DNA of 16,066 nucleotides, from NCBI GenBank assembly GCA_900757705.1, contig CAAEOW010000124.1, forward strand, positions 1 through 16,066. Reading direction: 5' to 3'. The notes beneath the pieces were generated by a model. It was not told the origin of the DNA. It saw nothing but the letters and a program-made list of their open reading frames with translations, and searched no databases. Numbering within the stretch: the first letter of the stretch is position 1; the number at the start of each line of letters is the position of its first letter. The position numbers were made by a program, and so were the translations under genes. Below are positions 7,232 to 12,962 of the stretch, piece by piece. Source of the DNA: an uncultured Collinsella sp. GTDB taxonomy: Bacteria > Actinomycetota > Coriobacteriia > Coriobacteriales > Coriobacteriaceae.

Positions 7232-7804
7232 TTAATTGAGCCTAAGGGCCTTCTGAATGGGCAGGTAGAGGGCGCCGACCAGAATGGCGTTGAACACGGC
7301 GGTCATGGCGACGACGGGCAGCATGGCTGCGGCGAGCTCGCCGACCACGCCGAGCATGGCCATCTTGATGACCATGAAGATGACGCCCGAGACAAAGGTG
7401 GTCACGAACGTTGCGACGATGGCGACGGCAGGCTTAACCTGGCAGCCCTTGGCAGCAGCGTTGACAATGACGGCCATGAGCATGGCGGCGATGCCCTCGG
7501 CGGCAAAATCGACAAACGGCGAGGTGGTGGTGATCTGGATCACGGCAGCCGAGATAAGGCCGATGACGAGCGCCTGACCGATGTTAGGGCGAACGACCAG
7601 GATGGTGAGGCAGAAGGCCGAGATGATGAACTCGGGGCTGATCATGCCGCCCGAGATGCCCGAGATTGCCTTGCCGACGGTGAAGTTGAGGATGAAGCCG
7701 GCGGCGAGCAGGATGGCGAGCAGGACGAGGGCGCGGACATCGAGTTTGCCGCGGTCGGCGGTCTGGACGGTGCGGGGTTGGGCGGCGGTGGTGTTCTGAG
7801 ACAT
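7232..7804 (-). CDS. ECF transporter S component, probable tryptophan-specific
   Basis: The protein has 190 residues from the ATG at 7804, which follows AAAGGA by 8 bases; an upstream in-frame start at 7834 has no ribosome site. After a polar N-terminus (about 22 residues) it has roughly five to six hydrophobic helices (ALVLLAILLAAGFILN, IISAFCLTILVV, ALVIGLISAAVIQI, GIAAMLMAVIVNAAA, TTFVSGVIFMVIKMAML, VVAMTAVFNAILVGALYL), the size and helix pattern of an S component, which binds substrate in the membrane. It is followed by the ATPase and EcfT genes, forming a complete dedicated module. Sequence alone does not name the substrate; tryptophan is inferred from the leader peptide with three Trp codons and attenuator just upstream. 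TrpP-type tryptophan S components are known in Firmicutes. The protein has no Trp residue. Confidence 0.82.
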   Translation of the reverse strand: MSQNTTAAQPRTVQTADRGKLDVRALVLLAILLAAGFILNFTVGKAISGISGGMISPEFIISAFCLTILVVRPNIGQALVIGLISAAVIQITTTSPFVDFAAEGIAAMLMAVIVNAAAKGCQVKPAVAIVATFVTTFVSGVIFMVIKMAMLGVVGELAAAMLPVVAMTAVFNAILVGALYLPIQKALRLN

Positions 7805-7884
7805 GGTGAAAATCCTTTCGGAATGGGAGTGCAAGAGAAAAGCGGAGGCGCGTGATGCGAATGCGATCGGGCTCGAGATAGAAA

Positions 7885-7912
7885 AAGGCCCCCGGTCGAA
7901 ACCGGAGGCCTT
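7885..7912 (-). terminator. Transcription attenuator hairpin of the tryptophan ECF operon
   Basis: On the minus-strand RNA, AAGGCCUCCGGU (7912-7901) pairs with ACCGGGGGCCUU (7896-7885) through 12 bp including one G-U, closed by a UUCG tetraloop and followed by a U-run (plus-strand A at 7882-7886). On the plus strand the wobble becomes a C/A mismatch and no T-run follows, so it works only in the minus direction. It lies 36 bases after the leader-peptide stop and 80 before the S-component start. Confidence 0.9.
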
Positions 7913-7961
7913 CCAATCACCTAGAGCGCAAAAACAGGCGTGAGGGACTCACTGTCGACCG
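7893..7961 (-). promoter_or_regulatory. Candidate antiterminator pairing of the trp leader
   Basis: CGGUCGA within the end of the leader-peptide frame (7961-7955) is the exact complement of UCGACCG (7899-7893), which forms the loop and 3' arm of the terminator. Pairing them would open the terminator. Separately, GGCGUGA overlapping the last Trp codon (7980-7974) can pair with UCACGCC (7943-7937). A ribosome stalled on the Trp codons would leave 7955-7961 free; one at the stop codon (7949-7951) would cover it. This is the logic of classical trp attenuation. The antiterminator is short (7-8 bp), so details are uncertain. Confidence 0.6.
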
Positions 7962-8017
7962 ATCGTATTCGCATCACGCCACCACCAGTTGTTGAGAGAG
8001 TTCATCGTGTTCTTCAT
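7949..8017 (-). CDS. Tryptophan leader peptide (regulatory, 22 residues)
   Basis: A 22-codon frame starts with ATG at 8017, with AAAGGAG at 8032-8026 eight bases upstream, and ends in TGA at 7949-7951. Its centre reads NNWWWRDAN: three consecutive TGG codons at 7987-7979. Trp is the rarest residue, so three in a row in so short a peptide, followed by an intrinsic terminator and a transporter operon, is the hallmark of trp-type attenuators such as those in enteric bacteria and several actinobacteria. Translation senses charged tRNA-Trp: with Trp scarce the ribosome stalls on the TGG run and the downstream terminator is prevented. The peptide itself probably has no other function. It is too short for normal gene calling. 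Confidence 0.88.
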   Translation of the reverse strand: MKNTMNSLNNWWWRDANTIGRQ

Positions 8018-8075
8018 GTTGGTGGCTCCTTTCGTGATGCCGTGGCGCGGTCGCACCTAGTTGCTGTTGCGCTGC

Positions 8076-8084
8076 ACTATAGCA
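8076..8084 (-). promoter_or_regulatory. Extended -10 promoter of the tryptophan ECF operon
   Basis: On the minus strand TGC is followed by TATAGT (8081-8076), an extended -10 box. No good -35 is visible at 17 bp. Transcription would begin near 8069, about 52 bases before the leader-peptide start, a normal 5' leader. Confidence 0.6.
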
Positions 8085-8103
8085 CAGCGAAGTGTGTGCG
8101 GGG

Positions 8104-8124
8104 AAATCTTTTTTAAAAAGATTT
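8104..8124. promoter_or_regulatory. AT-rich perfect palindrome upstream of the trp-ECF promoter
   Basis: AAATCTTTTT (8104-8113) and AAAAAGATTT (8115-8124) are exact reverse complements with a single T between. It begins 23 bases upstream of the -10 box on the minus strand, overlapping or just upstream of the -35 position. It could be an operator or an AT-rich upstream element; no regulator gene is adjacent. Confidence 0.4.
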
Positions 8125-8149
8125 CAGGTGGGTTTCCCGTCGGTCAAAA

Positions 8150-8194
8150 GAGCGGGCTAAGCGGGCGAGGCTGCCATTGCTGCCTCGCCCGCTC
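8150..8194 (-). terminator. Terminator of the C69 dipeptidase gene
   Basis: GCGGGCGAGGC (8161-8171) and GCCTCGCCCGC (8182-8192) form an 11-bp stem. A competing stem pairs GAGCGGGC (8150-8157) with GCCCGCTC (8187-8194) and is followed on the minus strand by TTTTG. It begins about 11 bases beyond the dipeptidase stop. Either stem could terminate the transcript. Confidence 0.75.
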
Positions 8195-8204
8195 AGCTAA
8201 GACG

Positions 8205-10166
8205 TTACTCCTTATTGCGACGGTAGAGGAAGTAACCGCCTGCGGAGATGACGGCAACGCCAGCGATGGCGAATGCAGCCACCACGCGGCCATCAAAACG
8301 ATCACCGGTGGTGGGCAGGCCGCCCTTGGTGTTCGTCTTGTTGGTGGTTACTGTGGTCGTGGTGTCGGACTTGCCAGGCTTCTCGGGCTTGGTGGTGGGC
8401 TGCTCGGGCTTAGCGGGCTGCTCGGGCTTAGCGGGCTGCTCGGGGGTACCGGGCTGCTCAGGAGTACCAGGCTGCTCGGGGGTGCCAGGCTGATCCGGGG
8501 TTACCGGGTCGGTGGCAAGAGCGTCCTTGGCGTAGGTGATGGACACCTTGAGGCCGTTGGTCTCGGTGTTCAGGTCGCTCGGGGTGAAGGGCGTGCTGAA
8601 ATCCTCAGCCTTCAGATAAGCGCGCATCTCCTGGAGAAGGGCCTTGCACTTGACGTAGGTGTTCTCAGTGGCAGCCTTGCCGGCCTTGTTTGCCAGGGCG
8701 GTGCGGCCCTCAGTGGTGGTCTCGGCCTGCATAGCAGCATCGACCTCAAGGTTCTGCTCGATGAGCTCGTTCTGGAGAGCGTCGAGGTAGGCGCGAACGC
8801 CGGTGCCGAGCTGCTCGCGGTGCTCGTAGCAGAGGGAACTAATGTCCATGAGGACGTAGTTGATGGAGTTCTCGGGCTCCTCGTTGTTCACGATGTCCGT
8901 CTCTTCGCAGTGATCGTAGGAGACATCCTGATTGCTGAAGTAGGGGCTGACCTCGGTGAGCAGTGCAGAGTACAGAGGAATAGCGACGGAGTAGGCGGCG
9001 CGGGAGAGCATCTCCCACTGAATGGTCGCGATCTCGGGGTCCATGCCCTGACGGATCTGGAAGAGGTTGGTCTCGGTGCTTCTTTCGGTGCCGATGGCGT
9101 AGACACCGTCGGTGTTGGCGTTGAGGCCGGGGACATTTTCGCCGCGGTTGCCAAATGCACGGATCATCTCAAAGGTGTTCCAGTCGGACTTGCCGGGCTT
9201 GAAGAACAGGGGCTGGATCTCGCTGACCATGGCTCCGATTTGGTCGGGGCCTTTTTCCGGTTTAACCGTGACGATGTCGTAATCTGCACCCTTGGTCAAC
9301 GGGGCCATGAAGTAATCGCGGCCCTGGACATAGCGAGTCCACTGATGAACGCCGGAATCGGCGACGCTTTTGCCATAGGTCTTGGCAACGTCGAACTTGC
9401 CGTCGGTGTACTCGGCGAAGCCATTTTTCTCGGGCATGGTCTGGATGCCCTCGGAGTGGAGGCAGTTCTCGGCGTCATCAAGGTTGACATCGTAATTGAG
9501 TCCGCCGATGTTGGGGTTGAGTGAGGCGACGTCATCGGCGAGCTTCATGGCGATCCACTGGTGGCCGGAAAGTGCGGCAAACAGCCAAGTCTCGTTGCTG
9601 TCGGCGATGATAATCTGATCGTTGCCGTTGGCGCCCTGCTCGTCGATGATCTTGCCGAGGAGCTCGACACCCTCACGTGCTTTGGCACTTTCGCCTAAGA
9701 TAACGCTGCCGTAGCTATACTCGCCAATGCCAGTGTCGGTCAGGGGGTCTGCCTTGGCGGCTTTATCGTTCATGTTGGTGGTCAGCGTTGCGGAGCAGGA
9801 CACGCCCTTCTCGTTGATGCCTGCCTCAGAGTAGGCATCATAGCGCCCGTGCCACTGCGAAGGATGATCGCGCACGTAGCTATAACGATATGTAGTCTTG
9901 GTCGACCTGTATGAGAAGTCGGACTCGTCTGAGCCGTAGGTATACCCGGGGGCATGCGACGGCTCAATGCCAAAGTGCTTGAGGTAGCGCGGGCCAAAGT
10001 CCTCGGCGCGACCATAATATGTGTTGCCGTCGGCTGTTAGGTTTTTGCCCATGTACATCTGCGTGCAGGCGAGCGCAGATGTCGGCATGGACATGATGGT
10101 CGCAGCTCCAAAGGCGAGGCCTATGCCTAGCTTCTTGAGCGCGTTGACGGGGCGAGTTTTCCTCAT
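8205..10166 (-). CDS. Sortase-anchored C69 family dipeptidase (PepD-like, Ntn hydrolase)
   Basis: The protein has 653 residues; GGGAGGG precedes the ATG at 10166. Residues 1-33 are a signal peptide ending SALA; cleavage would expose Cys34 (ACTQMYMGK), which aligns with the N-terminal nucleophile of C69 peptidases. The family sequence follows: TADGNTYYGRAEDF, INEKGVSCSATLTTN, REGVELLGKIIDEQG, IIIADSNETWLF. These enzymes cleave dipeptides, in some cases after peptidoglycan or host-peptide breakdown. A six-unit Pro-rich repeat (about 556-590) acts as a wall-spanning stalk, then LPTTG (617-621), a hydrophobic segment and RRNKE form a complete sortase signal. The enzyme therefore acts at the cell surface, covalently bound to the wall. 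No sortase gene lies in the window. The lipobox alternative is weak because position -3 is Ala rather than Leu. It stands alone between two terminators. Confidence 0.95.
   Translation of the reverse strand: MRKTRPVNALKKLGIGLAFGAATIMSMPTSALACTQMYMGKNLTADGNTYYGRAEDFGPRYLKHFGIEPSHAPGYTYGSDESDFSYRSTKTTYRYSYVRDHPSQWHGRYDAYSEAGINEKGVSCSATLTTNMNDKAAKADPLTDTGIGEYSYGSVILGESAKAREGVELLGKIIDEQGANGNDQIIIADSNETWLFAALSGHQWIAMKLADDVASLNPNIGGLNYDVNLDDAENCLHSEGIQTMPEKNGFAEYTDGKFDVAKTYGKSVADSGVHQWTRYVQGRDYFMAPLTKGADYDIVTVKPEKGPDQIGAMVSEIQPLFFKPGKSDWNTFEMIRAFGNRGENVPGLNANTDGVYAIGTERSTETNLFQIRQGMDPEIATIQWEMLSRAAYSVAIPLYSALLTEVSPYFSNQDVSYDHCEETDIVNNEEPENSINYVLMDISSLCYEHREQLGTGVRAYLDALQNELIEQNLEVDAAMQAETTTEGRTALANKAGKAATENTYVKCKALLQEMRAYLKAEDFSTPFTPSDLNTETNGLKVSITYAKDALATDPVTPDQPGTPEQPGTPEQPGTPEQPAKPEQPAKPEQPTTKPEKPGKSDTTTTVTTNKTNTKGGLPTTGDRFDGRVVAAFAIAGVAVISAGGYFLYRRNKE
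8397..8501 (-). repeat. 18-base tandem repeats coding the Pro-rich stalk
   Basis: Six in-frame units encode TPDQPG, TPEQPG (three variants ending G or A) and KPEQPA/KPEQP in the dipeptidase wall-spanning region. The units differ by a few bases, so copy number may vary between strains by slippage or recombination. Confidence 0.9.
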
Positions 10167-10403
10167 TTTCCCTCCCAGCGTGCGAAAGCCCTCTGTCGCC
10201 AGAGGGCTTCAGCCAATAAAGACACCTCATTAGCGTAACGAACTGGAAACAATATTCATCTATGAAAGAAGCTTACTCGATAAGCGTGATGAAATATGCG
10301 ATGAACGGTTAATCGTACTCAGTTTGCAGCTTTACTTTAATAAAGACGCCCTGTAATTACTGTAGCCGAATAAAGTAGCTGGGAATGCCCGAAATGAAAA
10401 TCC
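10167..10403. other. AT-richer intergenic region upstream of the dipeptidase gene
   Basis: No gene is visible between the dipeptidase start and the lipid-kinase operon terminator. The base composition is markedly more AT-rich than its surroundings around 10215-10380. It holds a hairpin close to the dipeptidase start, and AATAAAGACACC (10215-10226) repeated as AATAAAGACGCC (10339-10350), with a third AATAAAG at 10369. The dipeptidase promoter should lie here, but I cannot assign a clear -35/-10 pair. Confidence 0.5.
10186..10209 (-). promoter_or_regulatory. 5'-UTR hairpin before the dipeptidase gene
   Basis: Perfect 10-bp stem: AAGCCCTCTG (10186-10195) and CAGAGGGCTT (10200-10209). In the minus-strand RNA the loop is GCGA, a stable GNRA tetraloop, followed by UUUC. 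It ends about 20 bases before the dipeptidase start codon. It could be an mRNA stabiliser, a weak attenuator, or a terminator of an upstream transcript. Confidence 0.6.
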
Positions 10404-10434
10404 CCCGCTGTTTGACGAATGCATAAACAGCGGG
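10396..10434 (-). terminator. Terminator of the lipid-kinase operon
   Basis: CCCGCTGTTT (10404-10413) and AAACAGCGGG (10425-10434) form a perfect 10-bp stem with an 11-nt loop. On the minus strand it is followed by GGGGATTTTCATTTC, a moderate T-run. It ends the message of the lipid kinase and the small membrane protein. Confidence 0.8.
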
Positions 10435-10472
10435 AGAGTCGATAACTGGATGAATATCATACCAATGTGGAT

Positions 10473-10565
10473 TTACTTCTTTCGGCGGTGAATCACGTTG
10501 ATGGCGTAACCGACGAGCATGGCCAAGACGATGACAATAAAGCCGATCAGGGGATTGTCGTTCAT
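10473..10565 (-). CDS. Small single-pass membrane protein (30 residues)
   Basis: A 30-codon frame starts with ATG at 10565 and stops with TAA at 10473. It begins MNDNPLIGF, continues with one uninterrupted hydrophobic helix (about residues 6-25, IVIVLAMLVGYAINVI) and ends in the basic tail HRRKK. That gives a predicted orientation with the C-terminus in the cytoplasm by the positive-inside rule. AGGAGG lies 5 bases before the start and overlaps the TAG stop of the lipid-kinase gene, so translation is probably coupled. A terminator follows 38 bases downstream. I do not recognise a family. The strong ribosome site, operon position and clean topology argue for a real gene, perhaps a membrane partner of the kinase. 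Confidence 0.78.
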   Translation of the reverse strand: MNDNPLIGFIVIVLAMLVGYAINVIHRRKK

Positions 10566-10574
10566 GGGGTCCTC

Positions 10575-11492
10575 CTATTTTCCGAGCGGGGAGAATTCGT
10601 CGACGATGAGGTCGAGGCATTGCGGAAGCGCGCGGGCTCCAAAGACGCCCGAATTGCTGGAGATAATCTCGCCATCGAACTGCATGCCCAGTGACGGGGT
10701 GCAGGTGATCTTGGCTTCCTTGGTCTGGATGATCTTGAACTGTGGGCGCCCGAGTACCTTGCCGGCGGGGTCAAGCGCAGCGGTGATCACGGTAGGCAGC
10801 AGCTGCACGGTGCGCACGGGTTCGATGACCGCAATGTCGACCATGCCGTCGTTCATGCGACAGTTGGGGAACAGGTTGATGTCGTTTTGGATGACCGAGG
10901 TGTTGCCGGCCATGCAGCAGATGCCATCGAGCTCCTCGACAATGCCGTCATGCTCGATGGTAAAGTGCGCCACCGTGGGGTTGGGCGTGGCGAGCGCGGA
11001 GAGGAAGTAGGCGATCTCGCCGATGTCGTTTTTGGTAGGGGCGGCCTTCATCATGATCTCGGCGTCGAAGCCCGAGCCGGCGATGATGATAAAGCCGTGG
11101 CGCTTTTCGTTGCCGTTCTCGTCGAGCCAAAAGAGCTCGCCCATGTCCACTTTGACCGTGCGACCGGCACGGCAGGCCTTGGCAAGTGCCGCTGCCTCGG
11201 GGGCATTACCGATGTTATTGAAGAACAGGCAGGCTGTGCCGGAGGGGAAGACGAGCGTGGGGACGCCGCATCCGCGCATTTGGTCGAGTACGTTGGAGAC
11301 GGTGCCGTCGCCGCCCGAAATCACCACGCGATCAAACTCGCGCACGTCTGCCACGGCGTCTTCGGGTTCCATGCCATCGCCGATAAAACGCATCACGACC
11401 TCGTCGCCGCCCTGCGCGAGGGCGTGCGTGAATGCGTAGATTTCATCTGAGCTGGGGCCCGATGCCGGGTTGTGGATGATAAGGCAGCGCAT
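10575..11492 (-). CDS. Diacylglycerol kinase family lipid kinase
   Basis: The protein has 305 residues. It shows the DAGK catalytic-domain pattern: IIHNPASG at the N-terminus, the nucleotide-binding VISGGDGTVSNV (GGDGT at 60-64), FPSGTACLFFNN at 82-93, then GSGFDAEI and MNDGMVDIAVI. Family members such as DgkB/YegS phosphorylate diacylglycerol or related lipids at the cytoplasmic membrane face, recycling lipid released by lipoteichoic-acid or glycolipid synthesis. The usual GT(A/G)NDFAR motif is replaced by GTACLFFNN, which may change substrate contacts. The start at 11492 has only a weak GGAA ribosome site, but the protein begins MRCLIIHNP, as expected. It is the first gene of an operon with the 30-residue membrane protein. 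Confidence 0.9.
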   Translation of the reverse strand: MRCLIIHNPASGPSSDEIYAFTHALAQGGDEVVMRFIGDGMEPEDAVADVREFDRVVISGGDGTVSNVLDQMRGCGVPTLVFPSGTACLFFNNIGNAPEAAALAKACRAGRTVKVDMGELFWLDENGNEKRHGFIIIAGSGFDAEIMMKAAPTKNDIGEIAYFLSALATPNPTVAHFTIEHDGIVEELDGICCMAGNTSVIQNDINLFPNCRMNDGMVDIAVIEPVRTVQLLPTVITAALDPAGKVLGRPQFKIIQTKEAKITCTPSLGMQFDGEIISSNSGVFGARALPQCLDLIVDEFSPLGK

Positions 11493-11520
11493 ACTTACGT
11501 TCCCGTTCTGTGACTAACCG

Positions 11521-11526
11521 AGTATA
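11521..11526 (-). promoter_or_regulatory. -10 box of the lipid-kinase operon
   Basis: TATACT on the minus strand, 29 bases before the start codon. No strong -35 is visible at the normal spacing. It is placed correctly for a short 5' leader. Confidence 0.45.
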
Positions 11527-11590
11527 GTTGTAAGGCAATGCCGATATCCTACCCGTGTTTTTCGGGCCTAACCTTATTCGATGGGTTGAT

Positions 11591-12724
11591 ATGTACATTT
11601 CCACACATCAGGCTCTACTCGACTTTTGTCAGCGCGCCCGTGAGTTTGACGCGATTGCCGTCGATACCGAGTTTTTGCGCGAGCGCACGTTCCATCCGCG
11701 CCTGTGCCTGGTCCAGATTGCCACTCCTGCCGAGAGCGTCGCGGTTGATCCGCTGGTGATCGACGACCTGTCTCCCTTGGCCGAACTCATGGCCGACGAG
11801 AGCGTGACCAAGGTGTTCCATGCTTGCTCGCAGGACATGGAAGTTATGCTTCATACCGTAGGCGTGTTGCCGCGTCCGATTTTTGACACGCAGGTGGCCG
11901 CCGCCTTTTTAGGCGAGCGCCAGCAGATTTCCTACGGCGCGCTCGTGCAGACGTTTTGCGGCGTCTCATTGCCCAAGACTGAGTCGCTGACCGACTGGTC
12001 GCGTCGCCCGCTGACCGATAAGCAGATTGAGTACGCGATCGATGACGTCAAGTACCTGATCGTCGCCTATACCGAGATGATGAGCCGTCTGCGCGAGCTG
12101 GGCCGCGTGGACTGGGTACTCGACGAGTTGCGCCCGCTGGCTGACGAGTCGCACTATCGCGCCGATCGCCACGAGGCGTTCCGTAAGGTCAAACGCATCA
12201 ATTCGTGCAGCCGTCACCAGTTGGGCATCGCGCGCGAGCTCGCCGCCTGGCGCGAGGACCGCGCCGAGCGCCGCAACATCCCGCGCAAGTGGGTCATGTC
12301 CGACGATACGCTGCTGGCGCTCGTTAAGCGCAATCCCGTGCGCGTTGAGGAGTTCCGTAGCATTCGCGGTACCGACCAGTTGGGGGAGCGCGACGTGGAC
12401 GGCGCGCTCATGGCCATCAAGCGCGGTGCGAGCTGCCCGCACGATCGCCTGCCGCTCATGGTGCGCGGGCATCGCCAGATTTCGCCGGAGCTTGAGAGCG
12501 TGACGGACCTGATGTATGCGCTTATTCGCTTGGTTGCCGAGCGCTCGGGGGTGGCGACCTCGGTCATTGCCTCGCGCGATGACCTGGCCGATTACATCGA
12601 GCATCCTGAGCAAAGCCCCCTGCGCGAAGGCTGGCGTTTTGAGCTTGTGGGTTCGCGCCTGGACGATCTGCTTTCCGGCAATATGGGGCTCACCGTGAAG
12701 GACGGAAAGATTGAGTTGTTATAG
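11591..12724 (+). CDS. rnd: RNase D-like 3'-5' exoribonuclease with HRDC domain
   Basis: The protein has 377 residues from the ATG at 11591. An in-frame ATG at 11555 adds 12 residues not expected in the family. There is no clear ribosome site before either, so the transcript may be leaderless or nearly so. The DEDDy exonuclease site is complete: Asp25 and Glu27 in VDTEF, Asp82 in HACSQDME, and Tyr148/Asp152 in YAIDDVKYL. The conserved LPKTESLTDWSRRPLT segment lies between. An HRDC nucleic-acid-binding domain follows from about 215 (ELAAWREDRAERRNIPRKWVMSDDTLLAL). RNase D trims the 3' ends of tRNA precursors and other structured RNAs in the cytoplasm. It is transcribed away from the lipid-kinase operon and is followed by a structured intergenic element. 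Confidence 0.93.
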   Translation: MYISTHQALLDFCQRAREFDAIAVDTEFLRERTFHPRLCLVQIATPAESVAVDPLVIDDLSPLAELMADESVTKVFHACSQDMEVMLHTVGVLPRPIFDTQVAAAFLGERQQISYGALVQTFCGVSLPKTESLTDWSRRPLTDKQIEYAIDDVKYLIVAYTEMMSRLRELGRVDWVLDELRPLADESHYRADRHEAFRKVKRINSCSRHQLGIARELAAWREDRAERRNIPRKWVMSDDTLLALVKRNPVRVEEFRSIRGTDQLGERDVDGALMAIKRGASCPHDRLPLMVRGHRQISPELESVTDLMYALIRLVAERSGVATSVIASRDDLADYIEHPEQSPLREGWRFELVGSRLDDLLSGNMGLTVKDGKIELL

Positions 12725-12731
12725 GTATATA

Positions 12732-12759
12732 GTTACGCGGTTTTACCAAACCGCGTAAC
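12732..12759 (+). terminator. Perfect hairpin after the RNase D gene
   Basis: GTTACGCGGTTT (12732-12743) and AAACCGCGTAAC (12748-12759) form a 12-bp stem with loop TACC, 7 bases after the stop. No T-run follows (AGCTCG), so termination efficiency is doubtful; it may act with the larger hairpin downstream or as a dispersed repeat. Confidence 0.6.
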
Positions 12760-12772
12760 AGCTCGACGCTGC

Positions 12773-12871
12773 AAACGGCCGAGAGCGGCAATCTGACGTT
12801 CAATCGTCGCTCGCGTACCAAAGTAAGCGTCGCTTCTCTTTCACGTCACCTTGCTCGCTCTCGGCCGTTTT
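12773..12871 (+). ncRNA. Long structured hairpin element, function unknown
   Basis: AAACGGCCGAGAGCG (12773-12787) and CGCTCTCGGCCGTTT (12856-12870) are perfect 15-base reverse complements. Pairing continues inward with GCAA (12788-12791) against TTGC (12851-12854) and TGACGT (12794-12799) against ACGTCA (12843-12848), leaving a terminal region of about 43 nt. A run of four T ends the outer arm. This could be an elaborate terminator, a small structured RNA, or a degenerate dispersed element. I do not recognise an Rfam family. Confidence 0.45.
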
Positions 12872-12900
12872 CGCTGACATTGCCAAAACATCGATGTTGA

Positions 12901-12927
12901 TTTGCCTGCTGGGCGAGTGGGTAGAAT
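12901..12927 (+). promoter_or_regulatory. Possible promoter of the zinc peptidase gene
   Basis: TAGAAT at 12922-12927 is a reasonable -10 box 35 bases before the start codon. TTTGCC at 12901-12906 is 15 bp upstream; TTGATT at 12897-12902 gives 19. Neither spacing is ideal. Confidence 0.4.
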
Positions 12928-12962
12928 GCCTCCAACGTGTAACTCGATTTGGAGGAATTCGC

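Noticed and set aside
8046..8059. T-box-like sequence on the minus strand, TAGGTGCGACCGCG, close to the AGGGTGGNACCGCG consensus
   Set aside because: Three of 13 defined positions differ, it lies only about 20 bases after the likely transcription start so no specifier stem fits, and the terminator is far downstream with a leader peptide between. Trp attenuation explains the region better.
7805..8100. Metabolite riboswitch (thiamine, cobalamin, folate type) expected before an ECF operon
   Set aside because: No recognisable conserved core of those riboswitches; the leader holds a translated Trp-rich peptide and an attenuator instead.
8397..8501. Regular repeats that might suggest a CRISPR array
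   Set aside because: Units are contiguous, 18 bases long, in frame and encode PEQP-type stalk repeats; there are no spacers.
8061..9524. Long plus-strand open frame of 487 codons opposite the dipeptidase
   Set aside because: It mirrors the codons of the C69 gene and shows only low-complexity Leu/Gly/Val sequence with no family motif or ribosome site.
10064..10069. Lipoprotein signal at LAC in the dipeptidase
   Set aside because: Position -3 is Ala rather than Leu, the Cys aligns with the catalytic nucleophile, and the protein already has an LPxTG wall anchor.
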